Made by a program: the position numbers and the translations under genes. Positions 8,597 to 17,265 of a stretch of DNA of 64,000 nt are shown piece after piece (the first letter of the stretch is position 1; the number at the start of each line of letters is the position of its first letter). Origin of the DNA: Cecembia calidifontis. Lineage in GTDB: Bacteria; Bacteroidota; Bacteroidia; Cytophagales; Cyclobacteriaceae. The notes under the pieces are model-generated. The model did not search any database. It was given only the letters and a program-made list of their open reading frames with translations, and was not told where the DNA came from. The stretch spans positions 3,022,501 to 3,086,500 of the forward strand of contig NZ_SGXG01000001.1 in assembly GCF_004216715.1 (NCBI RefSeq), in the 5' to 3' direction.

Positions 8597-9471
8597 GCGT
8601 TAAGTCCGGTTGTACTTACTTTGGTTACAGTAGGTCAGCATATTATGGTTGGATGGACTCCAAGTTGAAGGAGGAAGCGCAATACGACCTGGTATTGGAG
8701 CTTGTCCGGGATTACCGGAGGACGCATCCGATGATGGGCACAAGAAAGCTTCAGGAGTTGATCAGAGAAGATGCGGTGAGGTTGGAGATCAGCATAGGAA
8801 GGGACAGGCTCTTTGAGTTGTTGCGTTCTGAAGGCTTGCTGGTCAAGCGCAAGAGGAAGTATGTTGTTACAACGCAGTCATTTATGCGCTACAGTAAATA
8901 TGAGGATCTGTTCAATGGCAATGTCTGGACCACTGCCCATCAGGCCTGGGTTTCGGACATAACCTATATCCGTGTCGGGGATTCCTTCAGGTACCTGTAT
9001 CTTATTACCGATGCATACAGCAGGAAGATAGTAGGATGGTATTTGGGGAATACGCTTGAGTCAAAATGTGCTGTAGAAGCCTTAAAAATGGCGATAGAAC
9101 AATGTCCGTCAACAGAAGGCATTGTTCATCACTCAGATAGGGGCTTTCAGTATTGCAGTAAGATTTATACTGAATTACTGGAAAAGGAAGGTATAAAGTC
9201 CAGTATGGGAGAAGCAGGGAATTGCTATGATAATGCAATGGCAGAGCGGGTTAACGGGATTCTGAAGATTGAATATAAACTTGGGGACAGGTTTAAGAAT
9301 CTCAAAGAAGCGTTTGCAGCAGTAAGGCATGGAGTATGGGCCTACAATGAAAAGAGGCCACATTGTTCATTAAATATGAAGAAGCCGATTGAGGTACATG
9401 AGGGACTAACAGTGTTTTCATCTCTCAAACGCAAAAGTAGCCCAAGACAGAGACCTGTCGAGGCTATATAA
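8593..9471 (+). CDS. IS3 transposase OrfB (rve integrase core)
   Basis: Read from the GTG that overlaps the orfA stop, it is 292 aa. In vivo it is more likely made as an OrfAB frameshift product. DDE residues are seen in QAWVSDITYIRVG, HHSDRGFQY and CYDNAMAERVNGILK. HTH_21-like (HPMMGTRKLQELI) and rve domains are present. Nothing suggests inactivation. Confidence 0.93.
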   Translation: MSVKSGCTYFGYSRSAYYGWMDSKLKEEAQYDLVLELVRDYRRTHPMMGTRKLQELIREDAVRLEISIGRDRLFELLRSEGLLVKRKRKYVVTTQSFMRYSKYEDLFNGNVWTTAHQAWVSDITYIRVGDSFRYLYLITDAYSRKIVGWYLGNTLESKCAVEALKMAIEQCPSTEGIVHHSDRGFQYCSKIYTELLEKEGIKSSMGEAGNCYDNAMAERVNGILKIEYKLGDRFKNLKEAFAAVRHGVWAYNEKRPHCSLNMKKPIEVHEGLTVFSSLKRKSSPRQRPVEAI

Positions 9472-9514
9472 ACGTCGCTTCGCTCCGGCCTTGACAGGTC
9501 TCCTTACTTGGGCT
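9439..9514 (+). terminator. Hairpin at the 3' end of the IS3 element
   Basis: Nested arms AGCCCAAG / CTTGGGCT and GACCTGTC / GACAGGTC enclose about 33 nt. The structure sits partly over the orfB stop and would block read-through into or out of the element. There is no pronounced T-run, so intrinsic termination is only probable. Confidence 0.5.
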
Positions 9515-9686
9515 CTAGGGCATTTAAGAGGATTGAAAATAAAAGAAAAAACAAAGAAAAAAGTGTCAAGTAAAATCAGGACGTGACAAGGGTTTTGAAC
9601 CATTAAGGAGTTCAGGGATTAAGGGGTTCACTAAGAGGTAAAACCTTTGGAGTCAATTATGATTTAGTCCTGTAACGAATGGGTGG

Positions 9687-9854
9687 CTAAAAAATAAACA
9701 TCAACAATAATAGTAAAGCTAAAAGGATGGCCAGCCATTGGTATACCGGATTTTTTTTTGGAAAGTGAAATTGACAAATTGGACAGTATTCCAGCGTTTT
9801 GTCCACCTCCATTGCACAGGAAGGGCATTCTTTTGTCTTGTTTTTTTGAACCAT
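9687..9854 (-). CDS. Small zinc-ribbon membrane protein
   Basis: The product is 55 aa from ATG 9854 (MVQKNKTKECPSCAMEVDK). Two CxxC pairs (CPSCAMEV and YCPICQFHF) form a zinc ribbon, followed by one transmembrane helix (QWLAILLALLLLLMFIF). It is divergent from the DsbA-like gene with a 43-bp gap. No specific function is known for this domain pairing. Confidence 0.65.
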   Translation of the reverse strand: MVQKNKTKECPSCAMEVDKTLEYCPICQFHFPKKNPVYQWLAILLALLLLLMFIF

Positions 9855-9897
9855 CCGGAGGGTAAATTGATTTAAGTAACAAATAAAAAAGAATACA

Positions 9898-10605
9898 ATG
9901 AAAATAGAAATCTGGTCGGACATTATGTGTCCATTTTGTTATATCGGTAAGCGCAGGCTGGAGACAGCATTGAAAAATTTTGAACATGCAGATAAGGTTC
10001 AAATTGAATGGAAAAGTTTTTTATTGAATCCTGATATGCAGACTGATCCCCAGAAAAGTACGGTGGAATATCTTGCAGAAACCAAGGGTTGGAGTTTGGA
10101 TCAGACCCGTCAGATCACCCGACAGGTATCAGAAATGGCAGAGGGAGAGGGTCTTTTTTATCAAATGGATAAAACCGTAGTGGCCAATGCCAAAAGAGCC
10201 CATAATATATTACAGTTGGCCAAATCCCTGGGCAAAGGCAGCGAAATGAAGGAGCGTTTGCTGCGGGCTTATTTTACCGAAGGTGCAAATATTGATGACC
10301 AGAATACTTTGTTGGGTTTGGCTGAAGAAGTCGGGATAGACAGAGAAGAGGCAGCTGAATGCCTGCAAAGAAATGTGTATATGGATAAAGTTGACAAGGA
10401 TATTGCAGAATCAAGGATGCTGGGTGTAAGGGGAGTGCCTTTTTTTGTGTTTGATAGAAAATATGCCATTTCAGGCGCTCAGGCACCGGATGTTTTTGAA
10501 AAGACTTTGGAAAGGGCCTGGATGGATTATGTGAAAGAAAATCCGATTTTGGATGTCGCCGGTTCTGATGATGGTGCAGCCTGTGATGTGGATGGTAATT
10601 GTTAG
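9898..10605 (+). CDS. DsbA family oxidoreductase, FrnE-like
   Basis: The product is 235 aa. The redox motif CPFC is at residues 12-15 (IWSDIMCPFCYIGKRRLE) in a thioredoxin fold with a helical insertion, and GVRGVPFFVFDRKYAISGAQ is the cis-proline region typical of the FrnE/2-hydroxychromene-isomerase-like subgroup. There is no signal peptide, so it is probably cytoplasmic. Two further cysteines lie near the C-terminus (AACDVDGNC). Confidence 0.88.
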   Translation: MKIEIWSDIMCPFCYIGKRRLETALKNFEHADKVQIEWKSFLLNPDMQTDPQKSTVEYLAETKGWSLDQTRQITRQVSEMAEGEGLFYQMDKTVVANAKRAHNILQLAKSLGKGSEMKERLLRAYFTEGANIDDQNTLLGLAEEVGIDREEAAECLQRNVYMDKVDKDIAESRMLGVRGVPFFVFDRKYAISGAQAPDVFEKTLERAWMDYVKENPILDVAGSDDGAACDVDGNC

Positions 10606-10768
10606 AGGGGGCGCTATTTCTTTGAGACTGAGAGATGAGGGGGAGAGAGTTCGTGGTTTAAAGTTTAATGTTTAAAGTTTAAATATAGCAAGTTAGGATG
10701 TGGGAAAAGGCGATTGAAAGAAGAGGTAAAACCTAATCTCTAAGTTCATTAGTATATCCGAATAGTGT

Positions 10769-12206
10769 GACACTATCCCGATAAGTGTGTAAACTTCAAA
10801 TTATGGTTTTATTGTCAGGTATCAAGAAGCCTGACCCTATCACCAAATATAAGCAGGAAACTGTTAAGAATAGCTCCCCAGTCTCTGATAGGCATAGTCC
10901 ATTTTTTCGATGCTTCTCTTGCAGCCAGGAAAACAGACTTCATTACGGCATCATCTGTCGGGAAAGAGAGCTTGTTTTTGGTGTATTTTCTGATCTTTCC
11001 ATTGAGATTTTCAATCAGGTTGGTGGTATAGATGATTTTACGGATTTCAGCCGGGTAATCGAAGAAAACGGTGAGTTCATCCCAGTTGTCCCTCCAGCTT
11101 TTGATGGCATAAGCGTATTTGGATTCCCATTTTTTGGCAAAATCGTTCAGGGCAGCCCAAGCAGCATCTTTTGTAGGGGCGGTATAAATTTCCTTCATAT
11201 CCCTTGTAAACGCCCTGCGGTCTTTCCATGCGACATATCTACATGCGTTTCTGATCTGGTGGACGACACATATCTGAGTGACTGATTGGGGGAATGAAGC
11301 TTTTATCGTATCAGTAAACCCGTTCAGGTTGTCAGTTGCCGTTATGAGAATATCTTCAACCCCTCTGGCTTTCAGGTCGGTGAGTACCCCCATCCAGAAA
11401 GCCGAAGATTCATTCTTGCCAAGCCAAAGGCCTAGGATCTCTTTAAGGCCGTTAGTTCTGAGGCCAACGGCAATATAAACGGTCTTGTTGACCACTTTGG
11501 AGTTCTCCCTGACTTTGAAGGATATACCATCCATCCAAACGATCAGGTATACAGGGTCAAGCGGCCTGTTTCTCCATGCAACAATATCCTCCGCTACGGC
11601 ACCGGTAACCCTTGAGATGGTGGAGGAGGAAACATTGATGTCATAAAGCTCCCGGATCTGTTCTTCGATGTCCTGGTTTGACATTCCCTTGGCATACATG
11701 GAAATGATCACGTTTTCAACGCCCTCCGCCATGCTTCTGCGTTTGGGCACAAGGGCAGGCTCAAAGCTGCCGTCCCTGTCTCTTGGGACTCTGATTTCAG
11801 CTTCCCCAAATGTGTTTTTTATTGTTTTGGTGGAATAGCCGTTCCTTGAATTGGGATTATCGGAATTCTGATGCTTTTCATAGCCAAGATGGGCATCCAG
11901 CTCGCCTTCAAGCATTTTCTCAACGGCTCTTTTCTGAAGCTGTTGAAGGAAGGAATTAAGCTCCCCGGCAGTCCTGAACTGCTTGAGGAAGTCATCATTT
12001 AGGAGATCTTCTTTTTTCATTTTTGTAATCTGTGTGTTATAAAGGTAAGAAATTGTCCACACACAGACCGGGGGGCGCCTACCGCGGGTTCCTCAAATTC
12101 CCTGTGCGATTTCTTCTAAATCACACAGAGAATTTCGAGGTTTAACTTTAACTTCGTAAGTAGTGAAACCAACTTACACAGTTTGTGTCATAGTCCCAAT
12201 AGTGTC
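10769..12206 (-). mobile_element. IS256-family insertion sequence (about 1438 bp)
   Basis: Imperfect terminal repeats begin GACACTAT at the left (10769) and, in complement, GACACTATTGGGACT at the right (ending 12206); both continue to a shared GTGTAA-type segment. The 8-9 bp target duplication expected for IS256 is not visible. The ends are therefore approximate, or the flanks have recombined. Confidence 0.75.
10815..12020 (-). CDS. IS256 family transposase
   Basis: The product is 401 aa from ATG 12020 (MKKEDLLNDDFLKQF). Mutator-type landmarks are present: the N-terminal block ending in SRNGYSTKTIKNTFGEAEI, then VYLIVWMDGISFKV (D), ILITATDNLNGF (D), the C/H region VTQICVVHQIRNACRYV, and IYTTNLIENLNGKIRKYTK (E). 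It appears full length and intact. Confidence 0.94.
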   Translation of the reverse strand: MKKEDLLNDDFLKQFRTAGELNSFLQQLQKRAVEKMLEGELDAHLGYEKHQNSDNPNSRNGYSTKTIKNTFGEAEIRVPRDRDGSFEPALVPKRRSMAEGVENVIISMYAKGMSNQDIEEQIRELYDINVSSSTISRVTGAVAEDIVAWRNRPLDPVYLIVWMDGISFKVRENSKVVNKTVYIAVGLRTNGLKEILGLWLGKNESSAFWMGVLTDLKARGVEDILITATDNLNGFTDTIKASFPQSVTQICVVHQIRNACRYVAWKDRRAFTRDMKEIYTAPTKDAAWAALNDFAKKWESKYAYAIKSWRDNWDELTVFFDYPAEIRKIIYTTNLIENLNGKIRKYTKNKLSFPTDDAVMKSVFLAAREASKKWTMPIRDWGAILNSFLLIFGDRVRLLDT

Positions 12207-12211
12207 CTTGT

Positions 12212-12253
12212 AAAAAAAAATGGTTCAAGTCACTGACTTGAACCATTTTTTTT
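12212..12253. terminator. Hairpin terminator after the SMP-30-like gene
   Basis: AATGGTTCAAGTC and GACTTGAACCATT form a long perfect stem with a 3-nt loop, flanked by an A-run and a T-run, so it can stop transcription in both directions. It lies just past the stop codon at 12260. Confidence 0.88.
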
Positions 12254-12259
12254 AACCTT

Positions 12260-13171
12260 TCAATAGACCCCTCTGACTTTCATGTTCAGGGTGTAAACAG
12301 CCCCCATGGCGGTGATAAAGAGGGTTTTTCTATCCGTACCTCCCAAAACCACATTGGCTGTCCAGTTTTCAGGAACGGGAATATGTGCGATTTTCTCTCC
12401 ATTTGGGCTAAAGACGGTCACTCCTTTACCGGTTAGATAAACATTTCCTCTAAAGTCTATCGTCATGCCGTCAGAGCCCATCTCACAGAAAAGTCTCCTG
12501 TTTTTCAAGTAACCATCCTCTTCGATATCGTAGACGTAAGTTTTATTGGCGCCAATATCGGCCACATAAAGTTTTTTGCCATCCGGGGTTCCGATAATTC
12601 CATTGGGTTTTACAAGGTTTTCATCAACCCTAAAAAACTGCAGACGGTCTGGAGCAAGGTAATACAGGTGTTCCCCATCTTGCTGCATTTCTGGATTTCT
12701 GGTCCAGTACGGTCTTTTGTACAATGGATCTGTGAAATAAATGCCCCCGTTAGGTGCAACCCAAAGGTCATTGGGGCCATTGAGTAACTTTCCTTTGAAA
12801 TTTTCGATGAGGACGGTATGATTTCCTTTGTCGTCAATGGACCAAAGTTGGTTTTCAAGGTCTGCGCAGGTAATAAGATTTCCCCTGCGGTCAAAAAACA
12901 TACCGTTGGACCTTCCAGCATCTTCCATGAATACGCTAACCTCATTTCGGGTAGCAGACCACCTCATGATCCGGTTGTTGGGTTGGTCTGTGAAATAAAC
13001 ATCCCCATTTCTGTGAACAGCAGGTCCTTCTGTGAAGGAAAAGCCATCTGCTACTTTAGTGAGCTTTGCATTTTTGGCTACGATTTTCTTTTTGTCTTCT
13101 ATCGGTTCCTGGGCAAAAAGGGTGGTGAAACACCCCAATAAAACGAAAAACAAGGTGATGTTTTTTTTCAT
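12260..13171 (-). CDS. SMP-30/gluconolactonase-type beta-propeller, exported
   Basis: The product is 303 aa from ATG 13171. MKKNITLFFVLLGCFTTLFAQ is a signal peptide; cleavage after FAQ is likely, though the LLGC could act as a poor lipobox. Conserved propeller motifs are GFSFTEGPAVHRNGDVYFTD, GRSNGMFFDRRGNL, LNGPNDLWVAPNGGIYFTDP, KPNGIIGTPDGKKLYVAD and GSDGMTIDFRGNVYLTG, which carry the metal-binding positions of the family. It is probably a lactonase or related hydrolase acting on sugar-derived lactones outside the cytoplasm. A strong terminator follows the gene. Confidence 0.85.
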   Translation of the reverse strand: MKKNITLFFVLLGCFTTLFAQEPIEDKKKIVAKNAKLTKVADGFSFTEGPAVHRNGDVYFTDQPNNRIMRWSATRNEVSVFMEDAGRSNGMFFDRRGNLITCADLENQLWSIDDKGNHTVLIENFKGKLLNGPNDLWVAPNGGIYFTDPLYKRPYWTRNPEMQQDGEHLYYLAPDRLQFFRVDENLVKPNGIIGTPDGKKLYVADIGANKTYVYDIEEDGYLKNRRLFCEMGSDGMTIDFRGNVYLTGKGVTVFSPNGEKIAHIPVPENWTANVVLGGTDRKTLFITAMGAVYTLNMKVRGVY

Positions 13172-13259
13172 TGCAATAGGTTGTTTGGTGCTTAAGGTTA
13201 GCTTGATTAGTGAATTGATGATCAAATATAAGTTTTTGGCCTTTCTTTGAAAGCCATGT

Positions 13260-14270
13260 TCAAGTCATAAATGCAACGCCTAATTTTTTCATTAGACATT
13301 CGATAGGACTAAGATAATTAAACTTTCTTATTGGCCTGTTATTGATTTTGGTTTCTATATTTTGGATCTGTTCCCGAGAGATTTGATTGAGGTCAGTACC
13401 CTTTGGCAGGAAAGCCCTGATAAGTCCGATTCTGTTTTCCACTGTTCCTTTATCCTGTGAAGTGTATGGTCTTGTAAAGAATGTTGGGATATTGAATTTA
13501 TCTCTGATTTTATAATGGTTTGCGAATGCCATATCATTATCGAAAGTGATTGATTTGAAGAACGAAGCACCAATTCTCTGTATTCTCTTTGCTATTTTCT
13601 GTTCAATGATATCTGCATTTTTACCATCAAGTTTCTCTATGGTAGTAACCAAGGTTGCCCTGTCCACCAGTACCAAAAGAGCTGATTTGTGGTTTTTCCC
13701 CATCATAAGGTCTACTTCAATATCTCCTATCCTTTGTCTTTTTTCAACTACAGGAGGCCTTTGGTCAATTGGAACTCTCTCCCTGATAATTCCTCTGGTA
13801 TGCCTGTAATTACCTCTCTTACGCTTTCTTTTACCATGCCGGAGATTCTTGTAAAGCTCCCTGTCCCTTCGGTATCTCCAATGGCTACTTTTTTTGGCAG
13901 TAAATATCCAGTTGTAGAGTGTCTCATGACAAACCCCTTCTTTACCTTGTTTCTTCCAGGTGACCGATATTAGCTCTGGGCTCAATTTGTCAACAACAAG
14001 GAATTTGCGGGCCTCTTCTTTAAGGGACTCGGTAAATTTGATTCGCTTTCTCTTGAGTCTATGTCTTTCGTCTGTACGGTTCTGGGCAACTGCAGCCTTA
14101 TATTCACCGCTATAACGGCCCCTCTTGCCGGTATTTCTTTGAAGTTCTCTGGATACAGTACTTTTGTTGACACCGATAATCGCAGCGATTTTGGTCTGGG
14201 AAGTTCCGTTTCTAAATAAAGCCTCTATTTGGTACCTTTGTTCCTGGCTGAGATGTTTAAATTTATTCAT
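13260..14270 (-). CDS. IS30 family transposase
   Basis: The product is 336 aa. The N-terminal HTH_38 (MNKFKHLSQEQRYQIEALF, then TKIAAIIGVNKSTVSREL) is typical. DDE residues lie in QRIGDIEVDLMMGKNH, SITFDNDMAFANH and SQDKGTVENRIGLIRAFLPKGTDL. It is intact, with the stop overlapping the terminal repeat. Confidence 0.94.
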   Translation of the reverse strand: MNKFKHLSQEQRYQIEALFRNGTSQTKIAAIIGVNKSTVSRELQRNTGKRGRYSGEYKAAVAQNRTDERHRLKRKRIKFTESLKEEARKFLVVDKLSPELISVTWKKQGKEGVCHETLYNWIFTAKKSSHWRYRRDRELYKNLRHGKRKRKRGNYRHTRGIIRERVPIDQRPPVVEKRQRIGDIEVDLMMGKNHKSALLVLVDRATLVTTIEKLDGKNADIIEQKIAKRIQRIGASFFKSITFDNDMAFANHYKIRDKFNIPTFFTRPYTSQDKGTVENRIGLIRAFLPKGTDLNQISREQIQNIETKINNRPIRKFNYLSPIECLMKKLGVAFMT

Positions 14271-14298
14271 GACAACACTAAATTAATATTTTCAGCCT

Positions 14299-14326
14299 AA
14301 GGGAAGGAACCTAGGTTCCTTCCCTT
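14299..14326. repeat. Perfect 28-bp palindrome in the IS30 upstream region
   Basis: AAGGGAAGGAACCT is followed directly by its exact reverse complement, 30 bp upstream of the IS30 transposase start. It could be an operator for transposase control, or an RNA hairpin limiting transcription from the flanking gene. Confidence 0.6.
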
Positions 14327-14410
14327 AAACCCTTAGTGTTGCATTTATGACTTGAATATAGGAAATTAAATAAGGCTGCTTATTTTTGAGAAACCTAAAT
14401 ATAGCCCAAT

Positions 14411-15964
14411 ATGAGCAACGTCGCGCAAAAGCCGAAAACCTTTTTGGATAGATTTCTGGATTTCATTGAAAAAGCAGGAAATAAACTGCCGGATCCGGCC
14501 ATGTTGTTTTTCTTTTTGATGCTCATCACCTGGGTATTATCAGCATTGCTGTCTCCGATTGACTTTGGCGCAATTGATCCCAGATCGGGCAACGAACTGC
14601 GCATCCAAAACTTGCTGACAGGTCCCCAGTTGGCCTCATTTTTGGCCAATATGACCAATGTTTTTATCAATTTTCCGCCTTTGGGAGTGGTTTTATTGGC
14701 GATGCTGGGGGTGGGAGTGGCCGAGCATTCAGGATTTATCAATGCCGGACTAAAATTCTTATTGGGTATTACACCGAGGATGCTCCTAACACCGATTTTG
14801 GTCTTGGTAGCAATAGTCAGCCATACGGCTGCCGATGCGGGATATGTGTTGGTGATTCCATTGGGCGGCGTGATCTTTTATGCTGCAGGGCGACATCCAT
14901 TGGCGGGTATTGCGGCTGCCTTTGCTGGCGTCTCCGGGGGCTTCAGTGCCAACTTTATCCCATCCAGTATAGATCCTTTGATCCAGAGTTTTACCCAATC
15001 CGCGGCCAGGATCATGGATCCGGAGATTTTGCTCAATCCGCTTAACAATATCTATTTCACAGGGCTTTCCAGCGTTGTTGTAATTGCGGTAGTTTGGTAC
15101 CTGACAGATAGGGTAATTGAGCCCAGATTGAATAAGAATGTCAAGGTGGATGACAATTTGGAAGACATTCCTACCATGGACAGGCTGAACGAAAAGGAGC
15201 AAAAGTCTTTTTGGATCGCTTTTTTCACCATGTTTGCCCTGTTGATTTTATTGGTGCTTTGGGCTATCCCGAATGATTCTGCATTAAGGGATCCTGAAGG
15301 CGAACTCACCTCATTTGGTGCACCCTTGATGAAATCCATAGTTCCTTTGATATTTGTTGTTTTCTGGATTCCCGGCTTGGTTTATGGTTTTGCCAGTGGA
15401 ACCTATAAATCCCTCAAGGATATGGTGGCATCTATGAGTAAGGCCATGGGAAGTATGGCTTATTATATTGTGATGGCCTTTTTCTGTGCTTTGTTTATCA
15501 ATGCCTTTACCCTTTCCAACATCGGCTCTTTGACAGCATTAAAAGGAGCTAATTTTCTACAGGCTTTGGACCTCCCCGCTCAGGTGACTATTGTCGGCAT
15601 TGTGATTTTGACGGCCTTTGTAAATCTCCTTGTAGGTTCAGCTTCTGCCAAATGGGCTTTGATCAGTCCGATTTTTGTTCCCATGTTGATGCAGTTGGGA
15701 ATATCTCCTGATCTGACCCAGGCCGCATACCGGGTAGGGGATTCGGTTTCCAATATCATCACGCCTCTATTGCCTTATTTTCCTCTGATTGTGGTGTTCT
15801 GTCAGAAGTATGTCAAATCTACAGGAATAGGTACATTGGTTTCCATCATGTTGCCTTATTCTCTGGTGCTTTTGGTGACATGGACCTTGTTTTTACTCTT
15901 GTACTGGACGATTGGGATACCATTGGGGCTTCAGGCGATTTATGAGTATTTGATGGTACCTTAG
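14411..15964 (+). CDS. AbgT family transporter
   Basis: The product is 517 aa with about 11-13 hydrophobic segments. Family signatures include FLDFIEKAGNKLPDPAMLFF at the N-terminus, the SHTAADAGYVLVIPLGG block, GVSGGFSANFIPSSIDPL, and the C-terminal NLLVGSASAKWALISPIFVP and YRVGDSVSNIITPLLPYFPL. Members import p-aminobenzoyl-glutamate or export sulfonamides at the inner membrane; which applies here is not determinable. The gene starts 55 bp after the IS30 end, so its native promoter may have been displaced. Confidence 0.93.
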   Translation: MSNVAQKPKTFLDRFLDFIEKAGNKLPDPAMLFFFLMLITWVLSALLSPIDFGAIDPRSGNELRIQNLLTGPQLASFLANMTNVFINFPPLGVVLLAMLGVGVAEHSGFINAGLKFLLGITPRMLLTPILVLVAIVSHTAADAGYVLVIPLGGVIFYAAGRHPLAGIAAAFAGVSGGFSANFIPSSIDPLIQSFTQSAARIMDPEILLNPLNNIYFTGLSSVVVIAVVWYLTDRVIEPRLNKNVKVDDNLEDIPTMDRLNEKEQKSFWIAFFTMFALLILLVLWAIPNDSALRDPEGELTSFGAPLMKSIVPLIFVVFWIPGLVYGFASGTYKSLKDMVASMSKAMGSMAYYIVMAFFCALFINAFTLSNIGSLTALKGANFLQALDLPAQVTIVGIVILTAFVNLLVGSASAKWALISPIFVPMLMQLGISPDLTQAAYRVGDSVSNIITPLLPYFPLIVVFCQKYVKSTGIGTLVSIMLPYSLVLLVTWTLFLLLYWTIGIPLGLQAIYEYLMVP

Positions 15965-16314
15965 TTTATCAAGAACCAAGGCAAAAGGCAAAGGAGGGAT
16001 TTCGAAAGTCGGATTTCGGAAAAGCAGGAGCTTTGAAGGTTGGTGAGCTTGGATCTGAAGAAAATTGATTTTTTTAATTACACAGAGGAGGCACAGAGGG
16101 GAGAGAATGGAGAATGAGGAATAGTATTGGAGAATGAGATTATAAGGGCCAAGGCAAAAGTGTAAGTTTGATGAAATTAATTCTTTTGAAAAGAAAATTC
16201 CAAAGCATTGATCAGATTTTGAACTTGAAAGTCTGCAAAGCAGCTGACATTGGTTCTCCTGAATTTGTCAATTGGAATTTAAGTGAATAAGCCTAAAATT
16301 AATTTCGGACCAAC
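15965..16314. other. Intergenic stretch with degenerate repeats
   Basis: No coding frame is credible. It holds units also seen elsewhere in the window, such as GAAAGTCGGATTTCGGAAAA, and a CACAGAGGAGGCACAGAGGG tract. Confidence 0.5.
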
Positions 16315-17214
16315 TCAATGGCCGGTACGGTTCATGACCACAACCAACTTCTTTAATTTTGGGGAGTAGGCTATCCTGCTAATGTTTTTATAGCCATTGA
16401 TGTGAATACTTCCTGCCAGTTCCCATTCTTTGGAATTGGCTTTGCGCACAAAAAGTTGGTTACCGCTGCCCATCAAGATCAAGTGATGGTTCAACCAAAT
16501 GAAGTCCTCCGATCCAGGGTAGGTAAAGCCAAAATCCTGGTAAGTTCTTTTTTCAATATCAAACCCTTTGATGGCATAGGACTTTAGCCCATTGATTTCC
16601 TTGACTATATTCTTATCAATATAAGTGATAATACTGGATTTTGGTTTTCTTTTGATGGACCTGCCGACGTTCTGACTGATGGTGAAAATTTCCCCTTTGC
16701 TATAAGGATAAACAAGGGAGTTAGGAGTACCCAATACAAACATAGCAGCTTTGTTGTCATACCAGTCATAGTAGCCTACTGGTTCAATGTCATCATATAG
16801 AAGCTCAGGTTCACCAAAATTGGTGGGGTAGAGCCAAAGTCTTTGCTTTCCATCCTCTTCCACTGTGACAGCAGACACATAAAGTCCGCAATCTGTCAGG
16901 GAAGGAGAATATTCACTCTTATCATTCGTTTTGGTGAGGTTGGTGAATTTTTTGGATTCGAAATTATAGATGATGATATCATGGTTGCCTTTGTCATCTG
17001 CCGCTGAAAAGGCCATCTGCTTTTCATTGATGAAATTGGGTTGGTTATCATAGGCCTTCCTGTCAGTTATCTTGACTGTTGTTTCCGGAAAAATTTTCAA
17101 GTTTGCTCCTGTAACTTTAACATCCACAGCTATTAAATCAGTCGGGACTTGAGAAAAAGAGGTAAATGCAATGGAAGTCAGGGTTATCTTAAGGAATAAA
17201 AATCGTTTAAACAT
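16315..17214 (-). CDS. Exported TolB/WD40-like beta-propeller protein
   Basis: The product is 299 aa. MFKRFLFLKITLTSIAFTSFSQ is a signal peptide. The body contains PD40-type blades (NQPNFINEKQMAFSAADDKG, KSEYSPSLTDCGLYVSA, AYSPKLKKLVVVMNRTGH). It is likely a periplasmic propeller protein. No catalytic motif was recognised and the partner is unknown. It is divergent from the DUF2236 gene, sharing a 51-bp intergenic region. Confidence 0.72.
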   Translation of the reverse strand: MFKRFLFLKITLTSIAFTSFSQVPTDLIAVDVKVTGANLKIFPETTVKITDRKAYDNQPNFINEKQMAFSAADDKGNHDIIIYNFESKKFTNLTKTNDKSEYSPSLTDCGLYVSAVTVEEDGKQRLWLYPTNFGEPELLYDDIEPVGYYDWYDNKAAMFVLGTPNSLVYPYSKGEIFTISQNVGRSIKRKPKSSIITYIDKNIVKEINGLKSYAIKGFDIEKRTYQDFGFTYPGSEDFIWLNHHLILMGSGNQLFVRKANSKEWELAGSIHINGYKNISRIAYSPKLKKLVVVMNRTGH

Positions 17215-17265
17215 AGTTATCTCCGGAATTTGGAAACCAAATTACAAAATGAAGGTTAGAATGCT

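Larger units (their letters stand above)
8162..9588 (+). mobile_element. IS3-family insertion sequence (1427 bp)
   Basis: The terminal inverted repeats begin TGTCACGTCCTGA at both ends (8162 and the complement ending at 9588). The 3-bp target duplication AGG is at 8159-8161 and 9589-9591. Deleting the element restores an intergenic repeat found intact at about 7938 (AGTAGGGTTTTGAACC). It contains orfA and orfB with a -1 frameshift window and a strong hairpin after orfB. Confidence 0.93.
13259..14356 (-). mobile_element. IS30-family insertion sequence (about 1098 bp)
   Basis: The terminal inverted repeats start TTCAAGTCATAAATGCAAC at both ends (13259 and complement at 14356). The transposase stop codon lies inside the left repeat. 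No convincing 2-3 bp target duplication is visible. It sits between the SMP-30 gene and the AbgT gene, close to both starts. Confidence 0.88.

Noticed and set aside
10740..10768. Target duplication for the IS256 element
   Set aside because: No matching 8-9 bp direct repeat could be found at the two ends, so none is claimed.
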